A stretch of 64,000 nt of DNA from Laburnicola sp. R22_1 (Eukaryota; Ascomycota; Dothideomycetes; Pleosporales; Didymosphaeriaceae), in assembly GCA_014281115.1 (NCBI GenBank), contig JACONQ010000010.1, positions 620,001-684,000 on the forward strand, in the 5' to 3' direction. Shown one piece after another: positions 22,696 to 35,029 of this stretch. A program made the translations under genes and the position numbers. Position 1 is the first letter of the stretch; each line of letters starts with the position of its first letter. The notes under the pieces were generated by a model, which ran no database searches, was not told where the DNA came from, and saw only the letters and a list, made by a program, of their open reading frames with translations.

Positions 22696-23401
22696 CTAAT
22701 AAAACTTCGCTCCATTAACCGTCTCAACCTTGACTTTCTCCTCCTGCTCCCCACCTGCATCCAACCCATCACTCTCCCTCTTCTCCTCAACCAACTGTGG
22801 CGCCCCCTCCTCCATCCTCCTCACCCTCCTCGCCTTCCTACTCTCAAACAACAACTCCTCCTCCTCAATCTCCTTCAACACTATCCACACGTCAGTAAGG
22901 CAACGTCTCTCCCATGTACCCAACCCCACCACAAAAACCAGAAAGAAACTTACACCCCAACCACTCCGCCTCCCTCCCCTCCTCCCCCGCCCCAAGCACC
23001 TTCCCAACATCCACCTCCTCCCCCCTCAGCACCCTCTCAACCACCTCCCTCAAGACGCCAATCTGCGCCTCCGTCTTCCGCAAATCCTTCTCCCGCTCCT
23101 GCTTCAACCACATGATCTGAATCGCCTGGCTCCCCACCAGCAGCGCGAGCACAATGTACGGCGTCGCAGGGTTCCACTCGCGTCGCGGGGAGCTCCCCGG
23201 GATTTTTCGGAGGGGCCGTGGGATCATGGAGGTCCAGAAGGAGGGTTGGAGGATGCGGGGGACGCTGAGGTAGCGTGGGTGCGGGAGCTGGGGGAAGAGG
23301 ACTGCGAAGGTGCGGTTTTGCGGGCGCGACGCGGGTGTAAGGACGGTGCGCGAGGTGTAGGGCGCGCGTAGGAGCTGGCGTAGGAGCATGCGGCTGTCCA
23401 T
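22696..23401 (-). CDS. Probable mitochondrial single-pass membrane protein, 210 aa
   Basis: Exons 23401-22954 and 22880-22696, joined over a 73-base intron, give 210 residues. The first ~45 residues are rich in Arg, Leu and Ser with no acidic residue after Asp2, a typical mitochondrial presequence. One membrane segment, 'TPYIVLALLVGSQAIQIMWL', lies near residues 79-100. A Glu/Arg-rich coiled-coil region and an acidic C-terminal tail follow. The layout fits a conserved fungal inner-membrane protein of unknown function. Confidence 0.8.
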
Positions 23402-23876
23402 GGCTGCGATTGATGTGGTTGGATTGTCGTGTTAAGAGATGCAATGCGTTCGAGCTTCGAGAAGCTTTTGGAGGTTTGATGCAAGCGGTTTAGCGTAGGT
23501 TGCAAGGATGCAGGGATGCCGACCGACACTAAACTCAACCGAGGCTCACGACATTCACCCTGTCATCAACACGAGAGGCTTGCATGAGATATCATATCTG
23601 ACCATTCATCATTGCTATGGAACACAGCTCGAGAACAACAGTGGGTACCACTCCTTGTGTTCACAGCATGGTGTCCATGATTGAACTCTGCTCTCCTGCC
23701 TCGATGACCCTTGTTGGGAATGTCTCCTTGCAAGACTCCCCACTCATACTCAAACTCCACTCACAGCGCTCAAAGCGTTCGGGGTCAGGGAATACATGAT
23801 TAGTTACAGATTTTCTTAGCTCGGTTGAAGCCGTGATGATCAATAGACGGGTTAAAATAGCTGAGCGCATTGATTA
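23402..23876. other. Intergenic region
   Basis: Promoter of the mitochondrial protein gene and 3' flank of VPS5. Nothing else is recognised. Confidence 0.6.
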
Positions 23877-25897
23877 TCACTCCATTTCGCGCGTCGCCTC
23901 CGCCGCTGCCCTCGCATCCGATGCTTCCGACTCTGCTGTTGTCGGCCGACCATCGTTCGTTGATGGGTTTCCCGAATCGGGTGAAGCGACAACACCAGCG
24001 GGCGGAACGAAAGTGTCGCCATCTTCCGTGTCGAGTTGCATAAGGAAAGTTTCCCATATTTCAATGAGCTACTCGACATTAGTACAACGTCTGGTCATCA
24101 ATAGAAATACACCACTTACTTCCTTCTGCGCCTCCACGGCACTCTCCAAAAATGTCTCCACGCCGGATTTAAAGTCCTCTACTTTTTCTTTCTCAAACCG
24201 CTCTAATTCACTCCTCATCAACCTACCCATATCCTCAAACAACAATCTCGCTTGATGTACTCTCCGTTCCGCGTCCGCAACGTCGGCATTGAGCTGGTTC
24301 AGACGATCTTGCTGTGACCGGCCCTGCCTAAGCAGCTTATCCTGCGTCGTTTTGCGCTTATGAAGTTCGGCTTCTGCAGCATGCCACGTGTGGTAAGATT
24401 TTTGCCGTTGCTGGAATGCATGCTTCACTGAAGTAATCAGGCGAATGTACTCATCGATGACGATGCCCATGGTCAGCACGTCTTGCTGGGCTTGGCGTTC
24501 GTAGAGTTCTCGTATGCGGATCTGGATGTCGGACAAGCTGTCGAGCGGACCAGATAGCGAAGGAGAAAGTTCAACAGTAGACAAAGAGTGCAGCGATGCG
24601 GAGAAATCTCCACAAGCTTCTGCAAGCCCTTTCCGCTGGGCCACCACGGTATCGGTCGCCTTGAGCAATGCCTTCAGCTGGTTTTCCAGCGCATCGAGGT
24701 AGACTTTGCGCTCGTGGAACCACTGGCTATGTCACTATGGCGGAACAATACGAGGTTTCATGTATACTTACGTCGTCATGCTCAATGAATTTGCCACTGC
24801 TTCCGCCCAGCATGGAGCCGAACATGCCTTTGCTTTCACCGAGGGCGGGATCTTTCCTCTCCTTGTTCTTGATGTCGACGTTGAAGGCTTCACTCTCCAA
24901 GAAGATTTTCAAATCGCCATCGTGTTGTAGGACAGGATGCGCGGCGATCTTGTTCAGCATGCGCTCCAGGGCCGCACGCCTTGATTCGACAAAATCGCTG
25001 TCAAATCGTCCTACGGCTTGCTTGTCTGGGGTCGGGGGGACGATTATGCCGGGGTTGTTGTTGTGCAGCTGGTTGTATAGCCAGAGAAAGTCACGGTAGC
25101 GGCGCGAGACGGTAAATTCGGAGTTGCGGTAGCCTTTGGAGGTGGTCTGATGCACCGATGGTTAGGACCTCGATTTTACATATTGAATTTGGGAGGAATT
25201 GGGTACCTTCGTCATGACAGAGTACTCGGTGTGAGAGCTCGTGAGGTCGCCAACCTTGTGCGGATCCCCCACGTAGATGGTGAACGTCGGCTTTGCTGCC
25301 TGCTCGACGCTCACGCTCGGTTGGGTCTGGCGCGATGGTGCAGCTGCTGCCGGCGGCTGGACTGGCGGAGGCGGTCGTGGGCCTCGCGCGACAGGTCTGT
25401 TATCGTCGTCATCGTCCAGGTTCACCGAGTCCATCATACCCGACAGGGACGATGTCGATGCGGCTGGAGGAGGAGCATTTCGTCCGGCGGACTCTTTCTG
25501 AGGTGGTGCTGGAGGTGCCTCTGGGCCCGGACCTGAGCTTTCCAATGGACCACCCAGCGGGCCCAGGGGGTCTTCGACGGCCTCAAGCTTTGTTGCCTGT
25601 CCACCATACTGTCGTCTTCGAGGACCTCGTGTAGCGGGTGAGCGCGGCGCGGCGGAAGCATTGGGGGCCGAGTTTGCGGCAGATTTCGAATCGGAAGGCG
25701 ACTCTGCTCTCTTGGTCAGTTCTGCATTGTATCATGGGGGCACGTTGCTGTACCGGACTGGTCTTGCTGCGATATCTTGGGTGCCTGAGGAGGAGACTGT
25801 GAGGGCACGTCTGCGCGTTCAGTCAGACAAGAAGGATGGTAGAAGATGGCGGCGACCTACCTCCCCAGGGGGAGCTCCCTTCATCGCCGAGATCCAT
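23877..25897 (-). CDS. vps5: Vps5-type sorting nexin (retromer, PX-BAR)
   Basis: Exons 25897-25861, 25810-25754, 25703-25207, 25146-24772, 24722-24120 and 24068-23877 give 586 residues. The N-terminal ~165 residues are disordered and contain 'DPLGPLGGPLE'. A PX domain follows at ~166-290 ('FTIYVGDPHKVGD', 'FTVSRRYRDFLWLYNQL', 'ERMLNKIAAHPVL'); it binds phosphatidylinositol 3-phosphate. A long helical BAR region (~325-550) ends with 'LIEIWETFLMQL'. Vps5 pairs with Vps17 on endosomes and recycles cargo receptors to the Golgi. The acceptor of the second intron could instead be two bases upstream, adding one residue. Confidence 0.93.
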
Positions 25898-26265
25898 TGC
25901 GCTGTGGGTATTGGAGCTGTCAGGCAAGCTGGCGGAACCGCGCATGTGCGATGATGATCCCAGACGTGCCTTCCGCACTTGGCGTCTTGGCACACCGTTC
26001 GTCACTGCGCTGGCTTCACGAAGTCTCATCTACCATCGACCATATTTCACCACTTGCGGCACTTGGATCCGTGTTTTCGCCGTGTGTCAATTCACGATCC
26101 CAACAATGTGCATATCCGCACAACAGCATCAATCGACCTGACGAGGATCTTCGTCTCATTCTACACTATCATTATGCATTCATATTTTCTTGCAGCGTGC
26201 CTATGTATACACGTCGTCATCTCATCGTCGTCTCATCGTCGTCTCATCACCTTCACTTCATACAT
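25898..26265. other. Intergenic region with a 3' short repeat
   Basis: Promoter of VPS5 and 3' flank of the phosphatase gene. Bases ~26212-26248 carry a degenerate 13-bp repeat (CGTCGTCTCATCG). Confidence 0.6.
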
Positions 26266-28356
26266 CTAGTACCTGGTCGCGTACCCCGTGCCATCCTCCT
26301 TGCCCCTTGCAAGCCCAAAGCACTCCGCCATGCTGAAGAAGACATCGATGCTGTTATACACACCACCGAACATCTCCTGGCACGGACCCATCGCAAAGAC
26401 GGGCACGTCCGTGAGCGAGTGCACACCCTGGTCAGCGGACGGAGGCAGGTTGCCATTGATCTCGATACCATTCTCCGCATCCTCAGGGTTGGTGTAGAAG
26501 TCTTCGGAGTCCTCTTCGAGCTCGACAGCAGGCTCACGCGGGCCATCCTTGTGCACGGTGTAGTTCTCGCGGTGGTCCGGGAAGGCAGCTACGCCTGAGA
26601 AGAGCGTATAACGCGGACTCCAGGTGGCGGGGAAATTCGAATCCACGTAAGTTAGGTTACCCGAGTTCTGGTACTGCGATAAGCCAGAGTTCCGATAGGT
26701 GCCGATAGCGTTACGCTTGTTGCGTTGGTCATCCTGTGCGGCGAGGTATTTCGTGTCGACGGAGCCCATGACGTCAAAACCATGGCCGTGGTCTGCGGTG
26801 ACGAGGATGAGAGTCTCCTTGAGGGAGCCAGTTTCGTTAAGCCTGTTGACAGTAGCCTTGATGGTGTCGTCAAGTTCGAGGAGCTCTCCAAGAGCACGGT
26901 CGTAGTCAAGAACGTGCATCATCTTGTCGATGGAGGCGGCCTCGCTCATGAGGAAGAAGCCCTTGTCGCCCGATCGCTCGGCAAGGATGTCAATGGCCTT
27001 GAGAGTCATGTCCTTGAGGCCGGGTTGGTCAAGAGCGGCGGTCTTGTCGCCAGTAGGAGACAGCGACTGGTTCAAGTTCTTGCGGTACACATTGCGGTCA
27101 AGCCACTTCGCCATGTTTGAGGTTGTGAAAACACCGAGAGCCTTCTCGCTGCTTGAGGCACTCAACAGTGCCGTGCGGTTCTGGAGAAGCTGGTAGCCCT
27201 TGTTGGCGAACTCATCATAGTAGGTCTTGTTTTGGTACGTGATACCACCAAGTTCGGGCGAGTAGAACTGTTCAGCTCCTCCGCCGAAGAGAACGTCAGG
27301 ACCGTCCCACTCCGTCCAGGTGTAGTTGGTGATGCCGTTGAGGAAGGAGTCAACTACAGCACCGTATTCGTTGCGAGCACGAGTATGAGCGGTAAGACCT
27401 GCGGGAGTGGCGTCGGCCAGGAAGGCAGTGGAGACAATGCCGACGTGTCCACCAGTAAGACGGTGGAAAATCTCGGCAATGGTTTCAACCTTTGGGTCGT
27501 CGAACGGGTTCTTGCTAGAATCCGCATACACACCCAAAGCGTTGACCGAGCTCTTGTGGCCGGTGTACAGAGCAGAGGCAGAGTTGGCGGAGTCGGTAAT
27601 GAAAGAGTCGATTGAGTGCGTCATCTGATGACCCAAGACGGGAAACTTGTCCATCTGCATCCTGGTCTGGTACTTGCCGTTGATGGTCTTGTGGCCGATC
27701 AAGCGTGCAGCTGTGATCATGTTGGTAGTCATGCCATCACCGATGAAGAGGATGATGTTCTTGGCCTTGCGCTCCTCTGCCAGGTCGCGGACGAACCAAG
27801 TCGCTTTGGTGCTACTACCGTTGTTGTAGCTCAGGGTTGCCGTGTACTCGCCCGGCTCGTAAAGGGCAAGACGACGGTAGGCCTTGGCCCGTACGTCAAC
27901 GAGCGAGGGCGTCTTTGCATCTCTAGCGAAGTAATCTGATCATAGTCAGTCTGTCATCCATGGTACCAGGATTTGACTCGCCATACCTTCATACCAAGTG
28001 AAGGTCCAGTTCTCGAGCTTAGCCCCCTCAATGCCGAAGAAGTCGGTCACTGGCCGAGCGTCTCCATCACCTTTGGCAATGGTGAAGGTAAACTTCTCAT
28101 CTGCAGGGAGGCCAATGGCCTCGGAGCCGTTTTTGGGCGCATGGACTTCCAGACGAATGTCAAAGTATTGACCCGCGAGGAAGTCGGCCTGGTCAGGTGG
28201 AAAGACGCATCCGAGGGTTGGACACGTTCCTGGGCTCTGTTAGCTGGAGCTTATCGTCGCGGATTTGAGTGCCATACCGAGGCGCTGGAACGACTGCGCA
28301 GAGACGGCGCTCACGAGCAGAGCTGCCGCGGCACCAATTGACTTGAAGGAGGCCAT
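26266..28356 (-). CDS. Secreted alkaline phosphatase
   Basis: Exons 28356-28278, 28229-27987 and 27935-26266 give 663 residues. A clear signal peptide (MASFKSIGAAAALLVSAVSA) is followed by a ~110-residue N-terminal domain, then the alkaline phosphatase core. Visible active-site elements are the metal-binding 'FIGDGMTTNM', the nucleophile serine in 'ITDSANSASALYTG', the acidic ligand region 'EAASIDKMMHVLDYDRAL', the metal motif 'LVTADHGHGFD' and 'VHSLTDVPVFAMGP'. It hydrolyses phosphate monoesters using two zinc ions and one magnesium ion. The core resembles Pho8, but the cleavable signal suggests secretion rather than a vacuolar anchor. Confidence 0.93.
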
Positions 28357-29154
28357 GATTCGCAAGTTACGAGCTGCGAAGATGGTCGAGGTGGGAGTCG
28401 CGACGCGCCGTGGGCTTGTGGGAGCTGCATGTGCAACCTTTATAAAGCTGCCGGGGCGCTGGAGCATGCATTCGAGCTCGTCCAACTAGGTCCTGGTAAG
28501 ACAGGTTCCTCCCATTTGCCAGAAAGCGAGCCGCATACGCAGGTTGCTGGATGGGTTCGACGCGTTCAGCCGCCCTCGTGGCACCTCTGTCAGTTTTGAC
28601 TGCTCCATCCAGATACCGGGTCCACGAACAATTTCCGCCATTGTGGGTGCATGGCGAGTCTGGCATCATGGCAGCCGGTGCAGCTGCCTCTTCCAGCCAG
28701 CTATCACGATGCTGTGCGCGGCGGTGAGCCCTTGGCGAAACGTGCCCGCGCGTGCGGCTTCTGATTCGCAGTGGAACCCCCCACGCGTCCAAGAGCCCTC
28801 CCGCGGGTCCCAGCTTCGCCGATGCAGACATAGACAGTCGCCAGTTTGCTGCCTCCGATTACTGAAAACATTTTCATCGCACTTCGGGGTCCCCGTCGCC
28901 CTGCAGTATCGACACGGACTACCTCCTCTTCCCTGTCCAGTAGACAAGGATGCCGTCCCTGGGGAACATCCCGCAAGACATCATTTACAAAAGACAAACC
29001 AATACACTTTGTATCAGAAAGACCGTGAGTCTAAAGAGCTCGATCTCAGCTTTCAATGCATAGCCTTGTCATCGAAGCGCAGACCGCATCGGGCGTGGCG
29101 CTGGGGAACTAAGACGTCACCATTATAGTCCCTTTCACGCACAAGTAGGTATAG
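28357..29154. promoter_or_regulatory. Bidirectional upstream region (phosphatase / photolyase)
   Basis: The two genes diverge from this ~800-bp gap. Overlapping antisense ORFs (e.g. 28544-29128) look like compositional shadows. No motif is assigned. Confidence 0.5.
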
Positions 29155-31004
29155 ATGCAAAAGTACAGTATTCGAGCCATCAATGCTACATTCAATTCTT
29201 TTGAGAAACTCCTTTGCACCGCGTTGCCGCTCTTTGTCCCAAGCCAAAAACGTAAACTCCCGCAGGCGACGCTGTTCATGCGCACATCCAAGAGCGTGAA
29301 AACTGCCAGGCCTAACAACAACTCTTTGCGACAAGCATCCGACATGTCTAATCGCACTTCATATGAGTGCTCTGAGCTCGGCCATCCCTCCACGAAACGC
29401 GCGAAGCAAATTGACGAGGACTTACCATTCGACAACCTTGTCGAGTTGCTCAGCGGCCAAGAAGAGAAGAAAGAAGTCACAAAGGTCGTCCACTGGTTCC
29501 GCCCCAAAGATCTCCGGATCCACGACAACACCGGTCTCTGCAACGCCTCGCAACTCGCGCAAAGCTCGAAGAAACCACTTCTATGCATCTACCTGCACTG
29601 CCCCGCCGAGGAGAGCTGGCACGGCACAAGCCCCGCGCGCATGGACTTTATGATCGAAGGACTGAAACTAATGCAGAAGGAACTCAAAGAGTTGAACATC
29701 CCGCTTGTCTTCCTGCACTCTGAGAAGCGCAACGGACACATCCCCACCATTGCCAAGTTTCTCAAGGATAACCATGTCTCGCATGTCTTCGCAAACTACG
29801 AGTACGAAATCGACGAGCTACGCCGTGATATAGGTCTTGTGAAAGAGGTGGGCAACCATGTACAAGTGTCCATCTTCCACGACCAAACCGTCGTCGAGCC
29901 AGGCTCCATGCTAACAGGCAACGGCAAACCAATGAAAGTCTTCACCCCATACCACCGCGCCTGGCTAGACATTGTAAAGAGAAACCCCCATCTTCTCGAC
30001 ACCCAGCCCCCACCAGCAAAGAACGATGCATCAGCTACAAAAGACCTCAAGAAACTCTTCGATTCCGAACCACCAAAGGCAGCAGAAGACAAGCAGTTCG
30101 CCTCCTCGGACGAAAGAAAACGAATCCGCAACCTATGGCCAGCAGGCCACTCCGCAGGCCTTCAGCGCATGGATTCCTTCCTCTCCCAAATCCACAACTA
30201 CACCGCCACACGCTCCAACCCCGCTGCAAACAGCACCTCCCGCATGTCCGCCTACTTCTCCGCCGGCATGGTCTCAGTGCGCGAAGCCCTCACCAAAGTC
30301 CGCAAACACAACAACAACAACAGCCCCAACTTCAGCGACGCCGCCTCCAAACCCGGCGTCCACGGCTGGGTCCGCGAAATCGTCTTCCGCGAACTGTACC
30401 GTCAAACGCTAATGACGACCCCCCACACCGCCATGAACCTCCCGCAGAACCTAAAATTCGACTCGGTGAAGTGGGAAGACGACGAGGCGGGGTGGGAAAA
30501 GTGGTCCAAGGGAACGACGGGGGAGCCGTTCATCGACGCGGGGATGCGCCAGTTGAATGCCGAAGCGTACATGCATAACCGGCTGCGCATGAACGTGTCG
30601 AGCTATCTGTATTGTAACTTGCTGCTTGATTATCGGCGCGGGGAGCAGTACTTCGCTGAGACGCTGATCGATTGGGATTTGGCGAATAATACCCAGGGCT
30701 GGGAACCGAGTTATACCGTGTTTAATCCCGTGGCGCAGGCGGAGAAGAATGATCCTGAGGGGGAGTATATTCGGAAGTGTAAGCTTGGAGTTGGGCATCT
30801 TGGGCTGAGGACGTTAGGCTGACTTTAGTAGGGGTACCCGAACTTAGAGGTGTTAAGGGGAAGGCGGTGTTTGCGCCGTATGCGCGGCTTAGCAAGGAGG
30901 AGTTTGAGAAATTGGGGTATCCGAAGCCGCATGTGGATTGGAAGGAGACGAAGCAACGGGCGATTGAGCGGTTTAAGTCTGGGTTGCGGGACGCGACATT
31001 GTGA
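29155..31004 (+). CDS. phr1: CPD DNA photolyase (cryptochrome/photolyase family)
   Basis: Exons 29155-30778 and 30832-31004 give 598 residues. The N-terminal alpha/beta photolyase domain begins at 'VVHWFRPKDLRIHDNTGL' (~residue 107). The FAD-binding half has 'GVHGWVREIVFRELYRQ', 'FIDAGMRQLNAEAYMHNRLRMNVSSYL' and 'LIDWDLANNTQGWEPSY', the class I signature. It uses blue light to split cyclobutane pyrimidine dimers. The ~105 residues before the core contain in-frame ATGs at 29155, 29278 and 29344. The first gives a Leu/Arg/Lys-rich, presequence-like start, so mitochondrial and nuclear forms from different starts are possible. The coding strand switches from C-rich to G-rich near 30470. Confidence 0.93.
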
Positions 31005-31356
31005 TTAACGTCCCGTGGAAAAGGTACGACGATATCTCCTAGACCAATCTAGTCCGCTCGGTCCAACATGCAGGCACGCTTTTTCAGACGGAACGAGAGT
31101 GACCTGCGGCTTGCACGTTTATCAACACGGATCGATATTCGCATGCGTAGCTTGCTGGTTGGAGGTATGGCGCAGCCCTATCGAAATACAGCCTCTGCAT
31201 CGTTTTTACCGTGATAATGCTGGGAGTGAAAATTTCTGAAAGGTTGAATTGACTCCAAAGCAGTCGAAAGAGCCTTGAACCCAACGAATCCCCACCCCAG
31301 TATACCAACTCCACACCAACACACCCCAACCTCAACCTCAACCTCTCCCTCCACCC
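31005..31356. other. Intergenic region between converging genes
   Basis: 3' flanks of the photolyase (+) and amidohydrolase (-) genes. A strong C-rich run (31280-31356) continues the strand-skewed end of the minus-strand gene. Confidence 0.6.
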
Positions 31357-32961
31357 CTACCCCTCCCTCCCCAAAAACGTCAAAGCAGCAACCACATACC
31401 CCTCGCACCCCACCCTCACACTCTTCCCCATTTCCGGCGCAAAAAACGGACTATGATTCCCCGGCAACGCCTCCATCTTCCCCTCCCTCCTCGCCCTCTC
31501 ATACACCTCCTCATTCAACCCCCCGTACAAGAAAAAGCACGACGGCTTCCCGATGCTGGTAGCGAGGATGCCGAAGTCTTCAGACCCGGGGAGCCGCGGC
31601 GTGTCGCTGTCGTAGTTGGCGCCGAAGTGGGCGGCGAAGGTGCGTTCTAGGGCGGTGGTTGTGGGGACGGCGTTGTGGAGGAAGGGGAAGCGGGCTGGGG
31701 GTGGGGGTGTTAGTGTGGGTGGGAAGATTAGGAGCGGAGGTCAGGAGATGTTATGGAGGTGGGATTGGAGTTAGGTTAGGGGGGAGAAGAGGAGTGGTAC
31801 ATACTTGTTTGTTCGAGGGTGGGTATGTTTGGATTGCCGCTCGCGACGGCTTCGGACTCGGCGATGCGTTTTACGCTTGATAGGACGCGCTCTCGGGTCT
31901 CAGGGAGACCTGCGCGTATGTTTAGTTTGATGTCCGCGTGGCTGGGGATAACTAAATGGGGATGTTAGACTTGTGTGGAGATTTAGGTGTGGTGCGGTGT
32001 TTGCATGTGGCAACGCACTGTTTTCGGCGTCGCCAGCGTGGATAGCGGAGACGGTCACGACGGCAAAGTCTGACGGAGCGACTTCGCGAGCAACGATAGT
32101 CTGAAGCCGGAGGATGGTAGATGAGGCCTGGACAATTGGGTCGATGGAGAGATGGGGCGTTGATGCGTGCGCCTGTCGTCCTTCGATGCGAAGTCTACTC
32201 TGTATCAGTATACACCAATACCAGTTAGAGGATAGAGGAGCCGTACTTGAAAGAGTCAGCCGAAGAAGCCATCAGGCCCTTTTTCGTCCCGATCATACCT
32301 CAGCTAGTCAGTACCATATCACTTCTACCTAAGTGTATAGACGGAGTGTACCTGCTTTCAACGGCGTGACATGTCCACCGATTACTACATCCGGCTCCGG
32401 CACCTTCTCATACAATCCATCGTTTACCATATTCTCCGCCCCACCCGCCCTCTCCTCCGCAGGCTGAAAACACAGAACCACTGTCCCACTCCAAGCCTCT
32501 TTTGACCTCACCAACGTCTCTGCAGCCGCCAAAAGCGCAGTGATATGCACATCATGTCCGCAAGCGTGCATAACGGGTTTCTCGACACCATCCACGTCCT
32601 TCATGCGCGCAGTGCTGGCATACGCAAGACCAGTTTGCTCTTCCACAGGGAGGCCGTCCATGTCTGCGCGGAGAAGAATAGTTTTGCCCGGCCCATTTCG
32701 GAGCACGGCGGCGACACCGTGGCCGCCGATTCCAGAGTGCACTTCATATGCGGTGAGTTTTTGCAGGTACTGGACGATTGTGGCTGCAGTTTCTTTTTCT
32801 TGGAAGGAGAGTTCTGGGTGGGCGTGCAGGTGTTTGTCTGGTTCGAGTGATGAGCTGAGCAGCAAGGCTGTCGGTATTGTGTAGGACTTGGACTTACAGA
32901 GATCTTCGTAGGGGCCCAAATCAGGGCGATGCGCTGTGATGGTCTCGCTAATTGAAGGCAT
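31357..32961 (-). CDS. M20 family metallo-amidohydrolase
   Basis: Exons 32961-32898, 32837-32352, 32298-32247, 32194-32019, 31951-31805 and 31694-31357 give 420 residues. The M20 core is clear: 'LHAHPELSFQE', 'ILLRADMDGLPVEE', the metal ligands in 'MHACGHDVH', the catalytic Glu pair in 'FQPAEERAGGA', the dimerisation-domain start 'FKLRIEGRQAHAS' and the final ligand region 'PGSEDFG'. Members hydrolyse N-acyl amino acids, hippurate or indole-acetyl conjugates; the substrate cannot be told from the sequence. No signal peptide is seen, so a cytosolic enzyme is likely. The last intron (110 bases) is the longest in the gene. Confidence 0.9.
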
Positions 32962-33445
32962 GCTTTTTGATCCCGGGAGGATCGTCCTTGCTGCTGAGAG
33001 ATACGTCGAGGCAATGTTGCAGCCTTGTTTAGACTGTTGTGCGAATCACGGAAAAATGTAATGGTACCACTCGCGTGAGTTTGTGGAAGTCTGGAGCGTC
33101 AAAAACACTGGATTGACCATGAGGGGGTTCTATGACGCAGCGTGACTGCAAAGTGGGGTAAAACTCTCTAACGGGACAAGGTCTTTACAGCCTCTTGGGG
33201 ATTGCATTCGAAGACAGAGACACAAGCAAAAATAATTACAGCGATACACGTATCAATAGGTTGGCAGGAAAGGGGTCCCGCCCACAATTCTGAACTATCC
33301 TACACTAAAACCTAAAACACACAAAGGCAATTGAACTAGCACAATAGGCACCAGTGCCTATAGACCATGCCCAAGTCATTCAAGTAGGCCACTCTTGCTC
33401 TAGCGATCCTCACTTTTGCTGAGACGAGGTTCGCTATTCGATGCT
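32962..33445. other. Intergenic region
   Basis: Promoter of the amidohydrolase and 3' flank of the next minus-strand gene. Nothing else is seen. Confidence 0.6.
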
Positions 33446-35029
33446 TCACCCTATTCTCATAGACTCACTGTCTTGCTCTAACTGTCTCTCTAAACTTCCA
33501 AACAAATCAGGTTCCCCGTCTGAGGCTGGAACCTCCTCAGCGGGCAAACTTTCGGTAGTTATTGACGCGGACACCTCTTGAATGACAGCAGTCGGCCCTT
33601 GTTCTTCAGTCGGCTCTGGTTCGGGTGCAGAAGGCTCCGAAGGAGGTATCTCGGGCATCTGGCCGGGAGAATTGTGCTGACTATGCGTTGTAGTTGAGAG
33701 GGGTAGCTCCGAGGAGTTGAGCAAATCCGAGTTGGGCTTTGTTTCCTCCTCTTGCACGATCTTCGGCTGCTCAGAAGATTCGATATCTACTGCGGCTGCG
33801 GGACTCGCCTTGGAAGGTTGAGGTCCAGCTGGCGCGCTTTCTGCTAGTGATGTCGCATCACCATCAACTTTGCTTGTAGCTTCGACAGCCGGCGCACTGG
33901 GTGTCTCTATGGGTGTTGCTGAAGCAGGCCGCCCATGCGCAGACGTCGGCGACCGAGTCTCCTCACGGTCATCATCATCAGACCCTTCTTCTCCGGAGCC
34001 CTCCTCTTCGTCTCCAGCATCTGGCATCGGAGTATCGCCGCCTTCTGACGGCTCCATTGACCCCTCTTCTTTGACACGAGGAACCGTAAGCAAATCGCCG
34101 CTTGTGCCCGAGGCGGGAGTTTCTTGTTCTATAGCGCCTTCCACGAACAAGACCTTCTTCTTGCCTCGACCAGGCCCACTCTTCTTCTTCTTTCTGGGAG
34201 GAGCTGGTCTTCTTCTCGGAGGTGTTTGTTGCACAATATCGTTCGCCACCACCACACCTTCCGCATTAACAACTCCGACACCTTCTACTACGGTCCCAGG
34301 AGCTGCAGTAGTTGGCACTGCTTCACTAACGGCTTCCGTCGGCTGCACTTCGCCTTCAACGGCTTGTCCTTCAGGAACCAGAACTTTGTACACGCTTACG
34401 TTGCCCTCGGCATCGGTTTTCTTGACCATTGTTTCTCTCATGGGCGCGGCCTGGGTCACTGTCTGAACATTCGCAGCGTACTGCGATGGCAATCCTTTTC
34501 GTCTCTTGGCCAAGTACTCCGGTTCTGGTTCCTCGAGGTGTCGAGGCACCCTGACCCACTTTTTCACTGTGAATCCCTGTCGTACCTCCTTTTGTTCCTC
34601 CTCTTCATCCATAGTTTCTTTGTCCTCTTCTGGTGGTGGTGGGGGTTTGTAGATGCGCCCGGATCTGGCTGCACGCAATATTTGCTGTGAATGTTCAGGC
34701 AGCATGTGGGAGTCTCTGGGCATTGGCGGCTCAGGCCATGCGTTTTTGTCCATCTGCTTGCTCTCGGTGGAATTTTGCCCAATAGCAATCTCCATTTCCC
34801 GGTACTGATTAATGGGGAGTCCTTCAAGAACATTGTGTTCAACCTGATTGCGTCCAGATCTATTTGACCTGTCTCTGTTCCGAAACTAATGCACGTTAGT
34901 GACTTGCCTTGGTCATGACGCTCTATGCGCTCGTTACTGGGGTGCAATCTAAAGTACTGCCTTCCGGTGTAAAACCCGACCGCTCTCTTCTTCCTTGTCA
35001 TCACTCTCATTCTGGACCTCGGACAACAT
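33446..35029 (-). CDS. Acidic, Pro-rich nuclear-type protein with basic AT-hook-like patch
   Basis: Exons 35029-34958 and 34885-33446 give 503 residues; the 72-base intron has a CTAAC branch site and a TAG acceptor. The N-terminal ~140 residues are the most ordered and look conserved ('WPEPPMPRDSHMLPEHSQQILRAARSGRIYKPPPP', 'FTVKKWVRVPRHLEEPEPEYLAKRRKGLP'). A basic, Pro/Lys/Gly-rich patch near residue 240 ('RRRPAPPRKKKKSGPGRGKKK' region) resembles AT-hooks or a nuclear localisation signal. The rest is acidic and disordered. A chromatin-associated role is plausible, but I do not recognise a named family. A further ATG-GT pair at ~35179-35171 may belong to a 5' UTR exon. Confidence 0.75.

Noticed and set aside
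28544..29128. Long plus-strand ORF between phosphatase and photolyase
   Set aside because: It overlaps other frames of similar length, has no family features and lies in a divergent promoter region.
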